Notes: generated by a model from the letters alone, not told the origin. Shown: positions 1 to 6,564, numbered from the stretch's first letter. The stretch is 11,934 nucleotides of DNA from Pseudomonadota bacterium (GCA_023458315.1 JAEXAH010000058.1:1-11934), one strand, 5' to 3'. Made by a program: numbers and translations.

Positions 1-1
1 C

Positions 2-85
2 TGCTGCCATGCCTGGAACCGCCTCGTGGACCAACCGTGGAAGATCATGTCCATCGGCCGTCGCCAGTGGGCTCATGGGTTCTGA
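2..85 (+). CDS. IS630-family transposase, C-terminal end (cut by window edge)
   Basis: The last 27 codons of a reading frame enter from the left edge and stop at TGA 83-85. The residues include AWNRLV, then DQP, then IMSIGRRQWAH, which matches the usual C-terminal pattern of IS630/Tc1-mariner transposases (an AWN motif, a P, then SIG.R.WA). These enzymes are DDE transposases that insert at TA dinucleotides. The stop codon lies only about 16 bp from a TA-containing terminus (GGTTGGTA ending at 101), as expected for the 3' end of such an element. The catalytic domain lies outside the window, so intactness cannot be judged. The family call rests on this short tail only. Confidence 0.7.
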   Translation, partial: CCHAWNRLVDQPWKIMSIGRRQWAHGF

Positions 86-100
86 TCAATGCAGGTTGGT

Positions 101-164
101 ATAAGCCGCGCGGCCCCTTGGGCCTGACCAAATCCCCATGAGTTCCACTCATCGGGATTTGGTA
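101..164 (-). mobile_element. Truncated copy of a TA-bounded palindromic mini-element
   Basis: Read on the minus strand from 164, this stretch matches 3010-3073 at 63 of 64 positions, so the two copies are inverted relative to each other. It contains an imperfect hairpin with 17-bp arms (ACCAAATCCCGATGAGT and its partner, one mismatch, 3-nt loop) and a second small hairpin GGCCC-AAG-GGGCC. The match stops at 101, where the end of the IS630-type element begins, so the right half of this copy is missing, probably because the IS inserted there. Its outer TA (163-164) directly follows the stop codon of the minus-strand kinase-like gene, where the hairpin may also act as a transcription end. Confidence 0.75.
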
Positions 165-863
165 TCAGCCCTTGTTCAGCGTCAGCACACGGCCGGAATG
201 GATGGCCGTCGCCAGTCCCACCAGCATCTCGACCACGTCCTCGAAATCGGCCATGCGGTCGGTGTTGACGGTCAGGTCGAACTGGCCGGCATCGGACAGG
301 CGGGAATGGAAGGTTTCCCACACGAACTTGCCGCGCCGGTGGTTGACCTCGTGGGCGTGCTTCAACTGCTCCTCGAAGCTGCCGTGGCCCTGTTCGGCCA
401 TGCGCCGGGCACACACTTCCGGGGTTCCGGCGATGCGGACCCGCAGCGCGCAGCCTTCGGACAGGATGAGGTGGGCGCCACGGCCGATGATGACACCGCC
501 CAGGCGGCCCAGGCTCATCACCACCTTGATCAGGGTGTCGCGGTAACTGTCGTGGTTGATGTCCTTGCCCGACAGCAGCCGGTACAGCCACATGTCCTTG
601 GCACGGCCCATGCCTTCGTCCAGCATCTTGACCACCGCCGGATCGTCGTTCAGGCGCTGGGCGATTTCCTTCAGCAATTGTTCGTCATACAAGGGCACGC
701 CCAGCCGTTGGGCCAGTCGGGTGGCGATGATGTCGCCGCCCGAACCGTAATCACGCGACAGGGTGATGACGGGCTGACGCGGCTTGGCGAGCGACCCTTC
801 GACCGGTGGCGCTGTCGCCACTTCGGCCATGGCGGCGATGACAGCCATGATACTGGTGGTCAT
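165..863 (-). CDS. Cytidylate-kinase-like family protein
   Basis: A 232-residue protein of the cytidylate-kinase-like P-loop family (PF13189 type). After a short leader of about 25 residues comes VITLSRDYGSGGDIIATRLA, the family's nucleotide-binding loop with YGSGG, then PLYDEQLL, the central IIGRGAHLIL segment, and near the end FDLTVNTDRM, equivalent to the family's YDLxxNT. These proteins resemble CMP kinase but their substrate is mostly undetermined. ATG 863 was chosen because GGGAGG lies 6 nt upstream. The frame stays open to 1139, but that extension is Pro/Arg/Gly-rich without family resemblance. The stop codon abuts the palindromic element at 101-164. A weak promoter candidate lies at 895-922. 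The family is well supported; the biochemical role is not known. Confidence 0.85.
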   Translation of the reverse strand: MTTSIMAVIAAMAEVATAPPVEGSLAKPRQPVITLSRDYGSGGDIIATRLAQRLGVPLYDEQLLKEIAQRLNDDPAVVKMLDEGMGRAKDMWLYRLLSGKDINHDSYRDTLIKVVMSLGRLGGVIIGRGAHLILSEGCALRVRIAGTPEVCARRMAEQGHGSFEEQLKHAHEVNHRRGKFVWETFHSRLSDAGQFDLTVNTDRMADFEDVVEMLVGLATAIHSGRVLTLNKG

Positions 864-1316
864 GATGAACCTCCCGCTCTCTGTCACGGGAATCATCATA
901 CGCCCCTGTGCGCCATGCGCAAAGCCGCGCCACGGCCAAAGGAGCCACGCGAGAATAACATTACAACCGATGGCTGGATGATGGCCCCTGGGGTGTCCCG
1001 GCGCCCCGATCTCGCGGCAGCTATGGCCGCCAAATCGAGGCGCCGCCCCCTCCCCCCCCGGGAAGTGTGTTGGTTCGCGGGGAACGGAGCCGCCAGAGGC
1101 AGCTCCGCTCGGTGACGCCATCCTGAGCGATGACGTCACACGGCGGCAAAGCCGAAGCCCCCCTTCGCGTTCGCCGCCAAGCGTACCCGCTGAAAAGCCA
1201 TATTATCCCAAGGTGTATACGAAAGCATCAGGTAAACGCCCTACTCCCTGCCGGAACAATCCCATCCGATGAAAAAACCTGCTTCTAAAGAAGGAGGAGG
1301 GCGGGCGCAAAACCAC
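864..1316. other. 453-bp stretch without a recognisable gene
   Basis: The gap lies between two minus-strand genes. It holds the upstream region of the kinase-like gene, a structured stretch at 1142-1178 (GGCGGC pairing with GCCGCC around an inner CGAAG/CTTCG stem with a CCCCC loop), an inverted repeat GTGACG (1112-1117)/CGTCAC (1134-1139), and an AT-richer part at about 1195-1290. Open frames on both strands are compositional shadows with no family resemblance. No convincing terminator with a T-tract was seen after the LOG-family gene. Confidence 0.5.
895..922 (-). promoter_or_regulatory. Candidate sigma-70 promoter for the kinase-like gene
   Basis: On the minus strand TTGCGC (917-922) is followed after 16 bp by TATGAT (895-900), about 32 bp upstream of the ATG at 863. 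The -10 matches the consensus at five of six positions and the -35 at three. Only sequence resemblance supports it. Confidence 0.3.
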
Positions 1317-2207
1317 CTATTTGGGCAGGCGGTAATAATCGGCGATGATGTTCCAGGCTTCCTCGGCGGTTTCCACGAAGGTCAGCAGGTCCTTGTCCTC
1401 GGGACTGACCATGCCTTCCATCACCATGGCGTCGATGTTCAGCACCCGCTCCCAATACTCGCGGCCGAACAGCAGCACGGGAATGGGGTCGATCTTGCCG
1501 GTCTGGATCAGGGTCAGCGCCTCGAACAATTCGTCCAGCGTGCCGAAGCCGCCGGGGAACACCACCAACGCCTTGACCCGGATCAGGAAATGCATCTTGC
1601 GGATGGCGAAATAGTGGAACCGGAAGCACAGTTCCGGGGTGATGTAGCGGTTGGGCGCCTGTTCCATGGGCAGCACGATGTTCAGGCCGATGGACTTGCC
1701 GCCCACGTCGTCGGCGCCGCGATTGGCGGCTTCCATGATGCCGGGGCCGCCGCCGGTCTTGACCACGAAATCGCAGACGTGTTCGCCGATGCAGGTGCTG
1801 CTGACGATGCGGGCCAGCCGCCGCGCCTCTTCGTAATAGCGGGAATTGGCCAGCATGCGCCGGGCCACCATGACCTTGCGCGCCGCTTCCTTGCAATCGG
1901 GATGGGCGCGGGCTCCGGCCTCGGCCTCGGCCAGACGCTCGACGGCGGTTTCGGGATCGGGAATGCGGGCCGAGCCGAACATGGCGATGGTCGAACGGAT
2001 GCCCTGTTCCTGCTGCAACAATTCCGGCTTCAGCAATTCCAGTTGCAGGCGCACCGGACGCAGGTCGGGACGCAGCAGGAAGTCGTCATCCTCGAAGGCC
2101 AGGCGATAGGCGGGCGAAGCGGTCTGCGGGGTGTCCGGCACGTCCAGGGCGATGGAGGCGTCCTCGCGCGCGGAAGGAAAAGGATCGGTCAAGGGGGTTT
2201 CGGGCAT
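1317..2207 (-). CDS. LOG/TIGR00730-family Rossmann-fold nucleotide phosphoribohydrolase
   Basis: A 296-residue protein of the LOG family (PF03641). Two signature motifs are present: GGGPGIMEAANRGA at residues 152-165 and PGGFGTLDELFEAL at 218-231, the PGGxGTxxE motif carrying the catalytic and phosphoribose-binding residues. LOG enzymes cleave nucleoside 5'-monophosphates, classically cytokinin ribotides, to free base and ribose 5-phosphate; bacterial members often act as AMP or purine nucleotide hydrolases. The protein is longer than the plant-type enzymes (about 180-220 residues) because of an N-terminal extension of about 70 residues rich in Glu and Leu, seen also in the longer proteobacterial group. 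ATG 2207 is preferred over GTG 2240; neither has a strong ribosome-binding site. It is divergent from the hydrolase gene at 2353. Confidence 0.88.
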   Translation of the reverse strand: MPETPLTDPFPSAREDASIALDVPDTPQTASPAYRLAFEDDDFLLRPDLRPVRLQLELLKPELLQQEQGIRSTIAMFGSARIPDPETAVERLAEAEAGARAHPDCKEAARKVMVARRMLANSRYYEEARRLARIVSSTCIGEHVCDFVVKTGGGPGIMEAANRGADDVGGKSIGLNIVLPMEQAPNRYITPELCFRFHYFAIRKMHFLIRVKALVVFPGGFGTLDELFEALTLIQTGKIDPIPVLLFGREYWERVLNIDAMVMEGMVSPEDKDLLTFVETAEEAWNIIADYYRLPK

Positions 2208-2285
2208 CGCGCCAGTCCGCCGACAATGAAAACAGGGCACCCATCATGGCCCCGCCGTGGTTACTGTCGCGTAAACACAGGCGCC

Positions 2286-2314
2286 TGGAACGCCCGGCGA
2301 TCCTGGGCTATATG
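2286..2314 (+). promoter_or_regulatory. Candidate promoter of the MBL-fold hydrolase gene
   Basis: TGGAAC (2286-2291) and TATATG (2309-2314) are separated by 17 bp, 38 bp before the ATG at 2353. Both boxes are imperfect. The site lies in the 145-bp divergent gap, which must also hold the minus-strand LOG promoter, not recognised here. Confidence 0.3.
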
Positions 2315-2352
2315 AAAGCGGCCTTTGCTTTCCGGTTCGGGGACACGCGTAC

Positions 2353-3009
2353 ATGTCGGTGCATCATCTCGGCGATTTCGGCGACTTCACCCTGACCGTG
2401 GTCGTCACCAGCCCACCCTGGTACGAAAACGCCTATATCGTCCGCCACAATCCCAGCGGCGAACTGGTGGTGGTCGATCCCGGCGGCGATGCCGAGCGTA
2501 TCCTGGAGACGGTGCGCGCCCAGAACGGCACGCCGGTGGCCATCTGGCTGACCCACGGCCACCCCGACCACCTGGGCGCCGCCCGCGCCATCGAGGATGC
2601 GCTGGACGTGGACACCCTGGCCCACGCCGACGAGATGCCGGTCATCACCCATGCCTCGGACCTGGCGCGCAGCTTTACCGGCGAAAGCCAGGACGGCCCG
2701 GCCCGCGTCCGCACCTTCGACGGTGAACCGACCCTCAGCCTGGGCGGCGCGCCGGTGCGGGTGGTGCACACCCCCGGCCACACCCCGGGCGGCGTGTGCT
2801 TTGATTTCGGCGGCTTCGCCCTGACCGGCGACACCCTGTTCCGCCAGGGCGTCGGCCGCACCGACCTGCCCGGCGGCAGCGAGGAAAAGCTGTGGTCGTC
2901 CATCCCGCGCTTCCTGGGCCTGATGCCCGACGAAGCCCAATTGTTCGCCGGTCACGGCCCCGGCTGGCCCGCCGCCGAAGCCCGCCGCTGGTGGCGGATG
3001 ATGGGATAA
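2353..3009 (+). CDS. Metallo-beta-lactamase-fold hydrolase (glyoxalase II-like)
   Basis: A 218-residue single-domain MBL-fold protein. All metal ligands of the glyoxalase II type are visible: THGHPDH (H68, H70, D72, H73), H143 in HTPGHTPGG, D160 in TGDTLF and H201 in AGHGP. This set normally binds two Zn or Fe/Zn ions and hydrolyses thioesters or related bonds. The family includes hydroxyacylglutathione hydrolases, but the long C-terminal glutathione-binding part of true glyoxalase II is missing, so the substrate is unknown. ATG 2353 follows a GGGGA about 9 nt upstream. It probably stands alone: the gene behind is divergent and the next gene is convergent. The TAA stop is immediately followed by the TA-bounded palindromic element, whose hairpins may end transcription. 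Confidence 0.9.
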   Translation: MSVHHLGDFGDFTLTVVVTSPPWYENAYIVRHNPSGELVVVDPGGDAERILETVRAQNGTPVAIWLTHGHPDHLGAARAIEDALDVDTLAHADEMPVITHASDLARSFTGESQDGPARVRTFDGEPTLSLGGAPVRVVHTPGHTPGGVCFDFGGFALTGDTLFRQGVGRTDLPGGSEEKLWSSIPRFLGLMPDEAQLFAGHGPGWPAAEARRWWRMMG

Positions 3010-3155
3010 TACCAAATCCCGATGAGTGGAACTCATGGGGATTTGGTTAGGCCCAAGGGGCCGCGCGGCTTATGCCGCGGAAGGCAAGTGTTTCGGAGAA
3101 ACACGCCCGCCGCCTGAGGGTCCCGGTGATCGGTTCCGATCACCGGGATATAGTA
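3010..3155 (+). mobile_element. MITE-like palindromic element with TA ends, intact copy
   Basis: A 146-bp non-coding element. It begins TACCAAATCCCGATGAG, and its other end, read on the minus strand from 3155, is TACTATATCCCGGTGAT, so the termini are imperfect inverted repeats about 25 bp long bounded by TA. Inside are several hairpins: 3011-3047 (17-bp arms, one mismatch), 3050-3062 (GGCCC/GGGCC), 3088-3104 (GTGTTT/AAACAC) and 3121-3148 (13-bp perfect arms, TT loop). TA ends and lack of a gene fit a non-autonomous relative of an IS630/Tc1-type element. Its left part recurs, inverted, at 101-164. It separates two convergent genes and could also terminate both. Calling it a MITE is inference. 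Confidence 0.65.
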
Positions 3156-3165
3156 TAAGCGGGGA

Positions 3166-4020
3166 TTACTTCCCCTTGCCCCAGGGCCTGAGTTCCAACA
3201 GGCGCAGACCCGGCGGCACCTGGGCGGCGTTCAGGTCCAGATCGTCCCCCACCACCGGAATGCGCACCGTTCCGGCGGGCAGCGACAGGTCGATGGTGCG
3301 GCGGGTGGCGTCCTCGAACCGCGGCACCGGCCGGATCATGGCCATGGACGATCGCAACAGCCGCGCCCGCGTCGGATCGTCGGCGGCGATCAACACCCGT
3401 TTCAGCACCGATTGGGCCGAGGCCAGGGTCAGCACGGCGATGGTGCGCGGCGGCATGTCCTCTTCCACCGACGCCAGGGCGACGACGCGGCGGCGTTCGC
3501 CCTCGACCGCATAGGTGGACGGCAGACTTTCCCAATCATACAGCCATTGCCCGCCCGCCAGGGCATAGACGCTGCGGCGGCTGCCGTGCTCGACGGTCAT
3601 GGTGCCGTCCTCGGACACGGTGGCGGCACGACCGGGGGCGATCACCGTGTACATGGCCGGGCCGCGCACGTCGGCGACACTGTCCAGCGGCCAGGCGTCC
3701 AGCCGCACCCGCCCTTCCCCCAGGCGCGAGGCGAAGACGTCGGCGTTGGTCACTTCCAGCCGCAGCAGCATGCGGCGCGGCCGGGGATCGCCGGGCACGG
3801 CCACATGCAGGGTCTGAAAGCCGACATTGACCATGCGGCCGTCCAGACGGCCATCGACCTCGCGGATGCCGAACACCGATTCGCCGTCCAGGGCGTTGAA
3901 CACCTGGCCGCGCTTCAGCCACGCCGCCACGCCCATTCCGGCCACCAGCAACGGCGAACTGATCGCCGCGACCAGGGCGGCGAAGGCGATGCCGATCAGG
4001 AAAGTCCACACAAAGCGCAT
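3166..4020 (-). CDS. Conserved-type membrane-anchored protein of unknown function
   Basis: I do not recognise this 284-residue protein. It has one strongly hydrophobic N-terminal stretch (residues 3-34, FVWTFLIGIAFAALVAAI onward), probably one membrane anchor or an uncleaved signal. A soluble part of about 250 residues, probably periplasmic, follows, with many short beta-prone segments, an SRRSVYALAGGQWLYDWE stretch and no cysteine. No catalytic motif is seen. ATG 4020 starts right at the hydrophobic segment; an in-frame ATG at 4068 would add 16 Arg/Trp-rich residues, and both have weak ribosome-binding sites. The gene is 111 nt downstream of the EAL-like gene on the same strand, so it could be co-transcribed. 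The GC-stem 4100-4115 between them lacks a T-tract. Confidence 0.7.
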   Translation of the reverse strand: MRFVWTFLIGIAFAALVAAISSPLLVAGMGVAAWLKRGQVFNALDGESVFGIREVDGRLDGRMVNVGFQTLHVAVPGDPRPRRMLLRLEVTNADVFASRLGEGRVRLDAWPLDSVADVRGPAMYTVIAPGRAATVSEDGTMTVEHGSRRSVYALAGGQWLYDWESLPSTYAVEGERRRVVALASVEEDMPPRTIAVLTLASAQSVLKRVLIAADDPTRARLLRSSMAMIRPVPRFEDATRRTIDLSLPAGTVRIPVVGDDLDLNAAQVPPGLRLLELRPWGKGK

Positions 4021-4131
4021 GCTGGTCCATCGAAACGCGCGCCACGCACCGGGGCGCGCAGCCCCCATCCCTTGCGACGAACCTTACGCGCATGGACCGC
4101 CCCGGGCAACCGGGGAACCGGCCCCCTTTGC

Positions 4132-5304
4132 CTAAAGCTGCATTCCCGTCTTGAAATACTGGTCGGCCAGACGGCCCTGGACGTATTTGACCCCCAGGGT
4201 GCGGGCGAAGGGAAACGCCTTGGGCGAATCGCAGCGCGACATGATCAGCTCGCAATTCTCGGGCAGAGCGGACTTGCCGCGCACCAGGATGGCGATATCG
4301 TCGTGACCGGCGGACAAAAGATCGTTGTGCCAGATCACCTTGACGAAATCCGGGGCCAACCGCTTCATGTGCAGCACTTCGAAATCGCGCCATTCCATGC
4401 CGTCGACACACAGGCGCAGCCCCTTCTGCCGCACCAGTTCCTTGACGTCCTTGACCAGCGAGAAATTCTGGACCAGATCGGTCTTGTGGATTTCCAGCAC
4501 GATCTTGCCCGCGATCTTGGTCGGCAACTGGTCGTAGAAATCGGCGAAGTCCCGCGACAGGATGGTCGACAGGCTGACATTGATGCTGAACGCCTTGTGG
4601 CGGTATTCGACGATTTCCTTGACCAAGGCGCGCAGGGTGGCGCGGTCGTAATCCTCGGACAAGGCGTGGAACAGCCAGGGATTGCCCGACAGGCTGACTT
4701 CGGGCAGGAACACGCTCTCGATCTGCTTGCTGGCGACGTAGAATTCCAGGAATTCGATGGACGGCACCTTGTTGCCGATGAAATAGACCGGCTGGTTGAA
4801 GATGCAGTGCCGCAGATCGGTGCTGCGCAGCTTTTCCGACAGGAAGGTCAGGTGCTCGGGGGCCATGGGCCGCTTGAGGCCGCCGCCGTTATTGTCGTTG
4901 TTGCCCAGCGAGATGATGCCCTTGAACGCGGTGAAGACCAGATCCAGTTCCTTGACCGCGTCCGCCACCTTGTAAAAGGCGTATTCGTTATAGGGGTTGC
5001 GGGCCGTCACCGGCTCGTCGCAGAACAGCTTCTCGACACGGGAACACACCCCCAGCACCTCGGATACCGGGATATGGGAATAGGCCACGAACAGGTCGCA
5101 ATTGCTGGCCTGGAACACCTGGCAATAGGGGCTGCGCTCGAAACTCTTCTTGATGAAGTTCTTGGCGCTTTCCAGGCGTCGGGCGGTGTCCTTCTGCGAC
5201 GGCGCCATGGAGACGCAGAAATGGATCAGCCGTTTGCCCATCGGGCTTTTCTTGACCGAATGGAGTTCGTGCAGGAACGCACGTTCGGATTCCGTCACGC
5301 GCAT
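4132..5304 (-). CDS. Degenerate GGDEF-EAL protein, probably catalytically inactive
   Basis: A 390-residue soluble protein. The C-terminal half (about 165-390) follows the order of EAL c-di-GMP phosphodiesterase motifs: PEVS (201-204, at the EAL position), FSINVS (239-244), IVLEIHK (268-274, ELTE position), LCVDGM (298-303, DDFG position), VKVIW (321-325, KID position) and VKYVQGRLAD (372-381, QGY position). The EAL signature, the second DDFG acid and the late Glu (MSRCD at 355-359) are altered, so hydrolysis is unlikely. The N-terminal part may be a decayed GGDEF domain: NCDLF (68-72) lies where GGDEF would be; this is tentative. It could bind c-di-GMP or a protein partner. GGGGAACC lies before ATG 5304. 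It sits 55 nt downstream of the hemerythrin gene, probably in one operon. Confidence 0.75.
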   Translation of the reverse strand: MRVTESERAFLHELHSVKKSPMGKRLIHFCVSMAPSQKDTARRLESAKNFIKKSFERSPYCQVFQASNCDLFVAYSHIPVSEVLGVCSRVEKLFCDEPVTARNPYNEYAFYKVADAVKELDLVFTAFKGIISLGNNDNNGGGLKRPMAPEHLTFLSEKLRSTDLRHCIFNQPVYFIGNKVPSIEFLEFYVASKQIESVFLPEVSLSGNPWLFHALSEDYDRATLRALVKEIVEYRHKAFSINVSLSTILSRDFADFYDQLPTKIAGKIVLEIHKTDLVQNFSLVKDVKELVRQKGLRLCVDGMEWRDFEVLHMKRLAPDFVKVIWHNDLLSAGHDDIAILVRGKSALPENCELIMSRCDSPKAFPFARTLGVKYVQGRLADQYFKTGMQL

Positions 5305-5359
5305 GGTGAAGGTTCCCCATCAACAGACTTGTGGTACGCGGCCGCCAGGGCCGCCGGTG

Positions 5360-5770
5360 TCAGGCCGCCGCCGCGGACTTTTCCCGGATGAAGCGGGCGT
5401 ATTCCACGTCCGAGCCCAGGATGTGGCCCAGCAGCCAGTCAAGCACGAAGGCGCGGACCCGGATCGCCGCCTTGTGAGCGTCGGTGCCCTGGACCATGGC
5501 TTGCAGGTGCCGGACCTCGGCCACGAATTGGACGTGCTTGGCCGAATGTTCGTCCAGGCCGGGATAATCCCAGGCTTTCATCAACGCTTCTTCATGGGCG
5601 AAGTGGTAGTCGATGTAGTCGCCCAGCGCGGTCATCACGTCGTGCAGACATTCGTCGGCACGGTCGCTGTCGATGTTCACCGTCAACTGGTTCAGCAACG
5701 CGAACAGGATCAGATGCTGCGCATCCATCTCGGCGTTGCCGATCTTGTATTCGTTCTCCCACACCAACAT
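5360..5770 (-). CDS. Bacteriohemerythrin
   Basis: A 136-residue single-domain hemerythrin, the usual length for bacterial members. All seven di-iron ligands are visible: H19 (MDAQH), H56 and E60 (HFAHEE), H75 and H79 (HSAKH), H116 and D121 (HILGSD). The protein binds O2 reversibly at a non-heme di-iron site and is cytoplasmic, with no signal peptide. Roles in such bacteria include oxygen storage or delivery and aerotaxis sensing. ATG 5770 was chosen over TTG 5791 because GGGGGGA lies 7 nt upstream and LVWENEYKIGN is the normal family N-terminus. An intrinsic terminator lies directly upstream of this ribosome-binding site (5788-5825), suggesting attenuation or a separate short transcript. The degenerate EAL gene follows after 55 nt. 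Confidence 0.95.
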   Translation of the reverse strand: MLVWENEYKIGNAEMDAQHLILFALLNQLTVNIDSDRADECLHDVMTALGDYIDYHFAHEEALMKAWDYPGLDEHSAKHVQFVAEVRHLQAMVQGTDAHKAAIRVRAFVLDWLLGHILGSDVEYARFIREKSAAAA

Positions 5771-5787
5771 GCCCGTTTCCCCCCGGA

Positions 5788-5825
5788 ACAAAAAAGGCCG
5801 TCACGCCAAAGAGTGGCGGACGACC
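5788..5825 (-). terminator. Intrinsic terminator in the leader of the hemerythrin gene
   Basis: On the minus strand a GC-rich stem (CGCCA/TGGCG inner arms with a 5-nt loop, a one-base bulge, then CGTC/GACG and, past one mismatch, GG/CC) is followed at once by GGCC and six T (5790-5795). It points toward the hemerythrin gene and ends about 18 nt before its ATG, just upstream of the ribosome-binding site. No minus-strand gene lies upstream, because the next gene is divergent, so it is either an attenuator or the end of a short RNA. Confidence 0.7.
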
Positions 5826-5987
5826 TGTGCGCAAAACACTACTCAATTGCCCTTTACCGAATCAAGACTCTTGTGAGCATCATCCCCTCCCCCATACGGA
5901 TGGTGCCGCTCCGCCTTCAATATATGTTAACAGTTGTCGTGTTACGCGCCTTGGTTGTGACAAGTCCTGGGAGGGACGCCGCGCGCC

Positions 5988-6458
5988 ATGATACATCTGA
6001 TCTGTCTGGGCAGTCCGCTGCACGCCGACGACGGTTTCGGCACTGCCATGGCCCATCGTCTGGGCAAGCTGATCTGGCCGGACCATGTGCGGGTGCTGGA
6101 CGGCAGCGGCCGCTTCGGCCCCCTGGACCTGTTCGAGCATTGCCGTCTGGCGGTGGTGCTGGAGGCGCTGCCCGCCCATCTGGGCACGCCCGGTGAAATC
6201 CTGCGGCTGGACGGCGACCAGTACCGCGGCCATCCCCCCGACCGTTTCCGCAGCGGCTCGGCCGCCCTGCTGGCGGCGGTGCGGCGCATGGCGGTGGCGC
6301 CGCGCATCGAGGTGACGGGGCCGGTTTCCGCCTGCCGCCGTCCCTTCGCCCCCGGCCTGTCGCCGCTGGTCCAGGCGGCATGCCAGACCCTGACCGTCCG
6401 GCTGGCCGCCGAATTCGGCGGCATGCACCCCAATCGTGCACAGCAGATGACGGCGTGA
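5988..6458 (+). CDS. Hydrogenase maturation protease-like protein (peptidase M52), divergent
   Basis: A 156-residue protein of the M52 family, whose members remove the C-terminal tail of [NiFe]-hydrogenase large subunits once nickel is in place. Family features are CLGSPLHADDGFG at residues 6-18 (usually GxGNxLxxDDGxG), VLDGSG at 36-41, AVVLEAL at 55-61 and a C-terminal PGLSPLVQAA. Against E. coli HybD recalled from memory, the nickel ligands E16, D62 and H93 correspond to D15, E59 and probably R88, so the histidine is missing and the central Asp has become Glu. No hydrogenase gene is nearby. It may act on a different hydrogenase or have lost activity. GGGAGGG lies about 11 nt before the ATG. 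It is divergent from the hemerythrin gene and convergent with ruvX. Confidence 0.8.
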   Translation: MIHLICLGSPLHADDGFGTAMAHRLGKLIWPDHVRVLDGSGRFGPLDLFEHCRLAVVLEALPAHLGTPGEILRLDGDQYRGHPPDRFRSGSAALLAAVRRMAVAPRIEVTGPVSACRRPFAPGLSPLVQAACQTLTVRLAAEFGGMHPNRAQQMTA

Positions 6459-6468
6459 TGCCTTAGAC

Positions 6469-6493
6469 CGTGATGCAGAAAATCTGCATCACG
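6469..6493 (+). terminator. Perfect hairpin after the M52 protease gene
   Basis: Arms of 11 bp (CGTGATGCAGA and its exact complement) enclose an AAA loop, starting 10 nt after the stop codon. There is no T-tract, so as a terminator it would be weak or rho-assisted. It could instead be a repeat-type palindrome. Confidence 0.5.
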
Positions 6494-6511
6494 TATTGCC
6501 CCTCGCCGGGC

Positions 6512-6550
6512 GCCTGCATCCGCAGGCTTGGCCGCGCCCGCAATGGGCGC
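6512..6550. repeat. Pair of small GC-rich hairpins between convergent genes
   Basis: GCCTGC-ATCC-GCAGGC (6512-6527) and GCGCCC-GCAAT-GGGCGC (6534-6550) lie six bases apart, in REP/BIME-like arrangement. A third stem GCGCC/GGCGC spans the ruvX stop codon (about 6559-6579). They may end transcription from both sides; whether the unit recurs in the genome cannot be seen here. Confidence 0.45.
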
Positions 6551-6564
6551 AGGAGCAGCGCGCC

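Noticed and set aside
1131..1138. Perfect palindrome TGACGTCA
   Set aside because: Eight-base palindromes are expected by chance in this length of DNA, and no gene start or partner site is nearby.
864..1139. Upstream extension of the kinase-like gene to 1139
   Set aside because: The added 92 residues lack family resemblance, while ATG 863 has a well-spaced GGGAGG; the longer frame is better explained by high GC content.
4100..4115. CCCCGG-GCAA-CCGGGG stem as terminator between the EAL-like and membrane protein genes
   Set aside because: No T-tract follows on either strand; it may be only a stable stem in a shared transcript.
3412..5391. A 659-codon plus-strand open frame opposite the membrane protein and EAL-like genes, and similar long frames at 138-1115 and 1269-2315
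   Set aside because: They run antisense to genes with clear family motifs and have His/Gln/Asp-rich, domain-free translations typical of reverse-frame shadows in high-GC DNA.
5955..5968. FNR-like box TTGGTTGTGACAAG upstream of the M52 protease gene
   Set aside because: Only one half-site resembles TTGAT; the second half does not match ATCAA.
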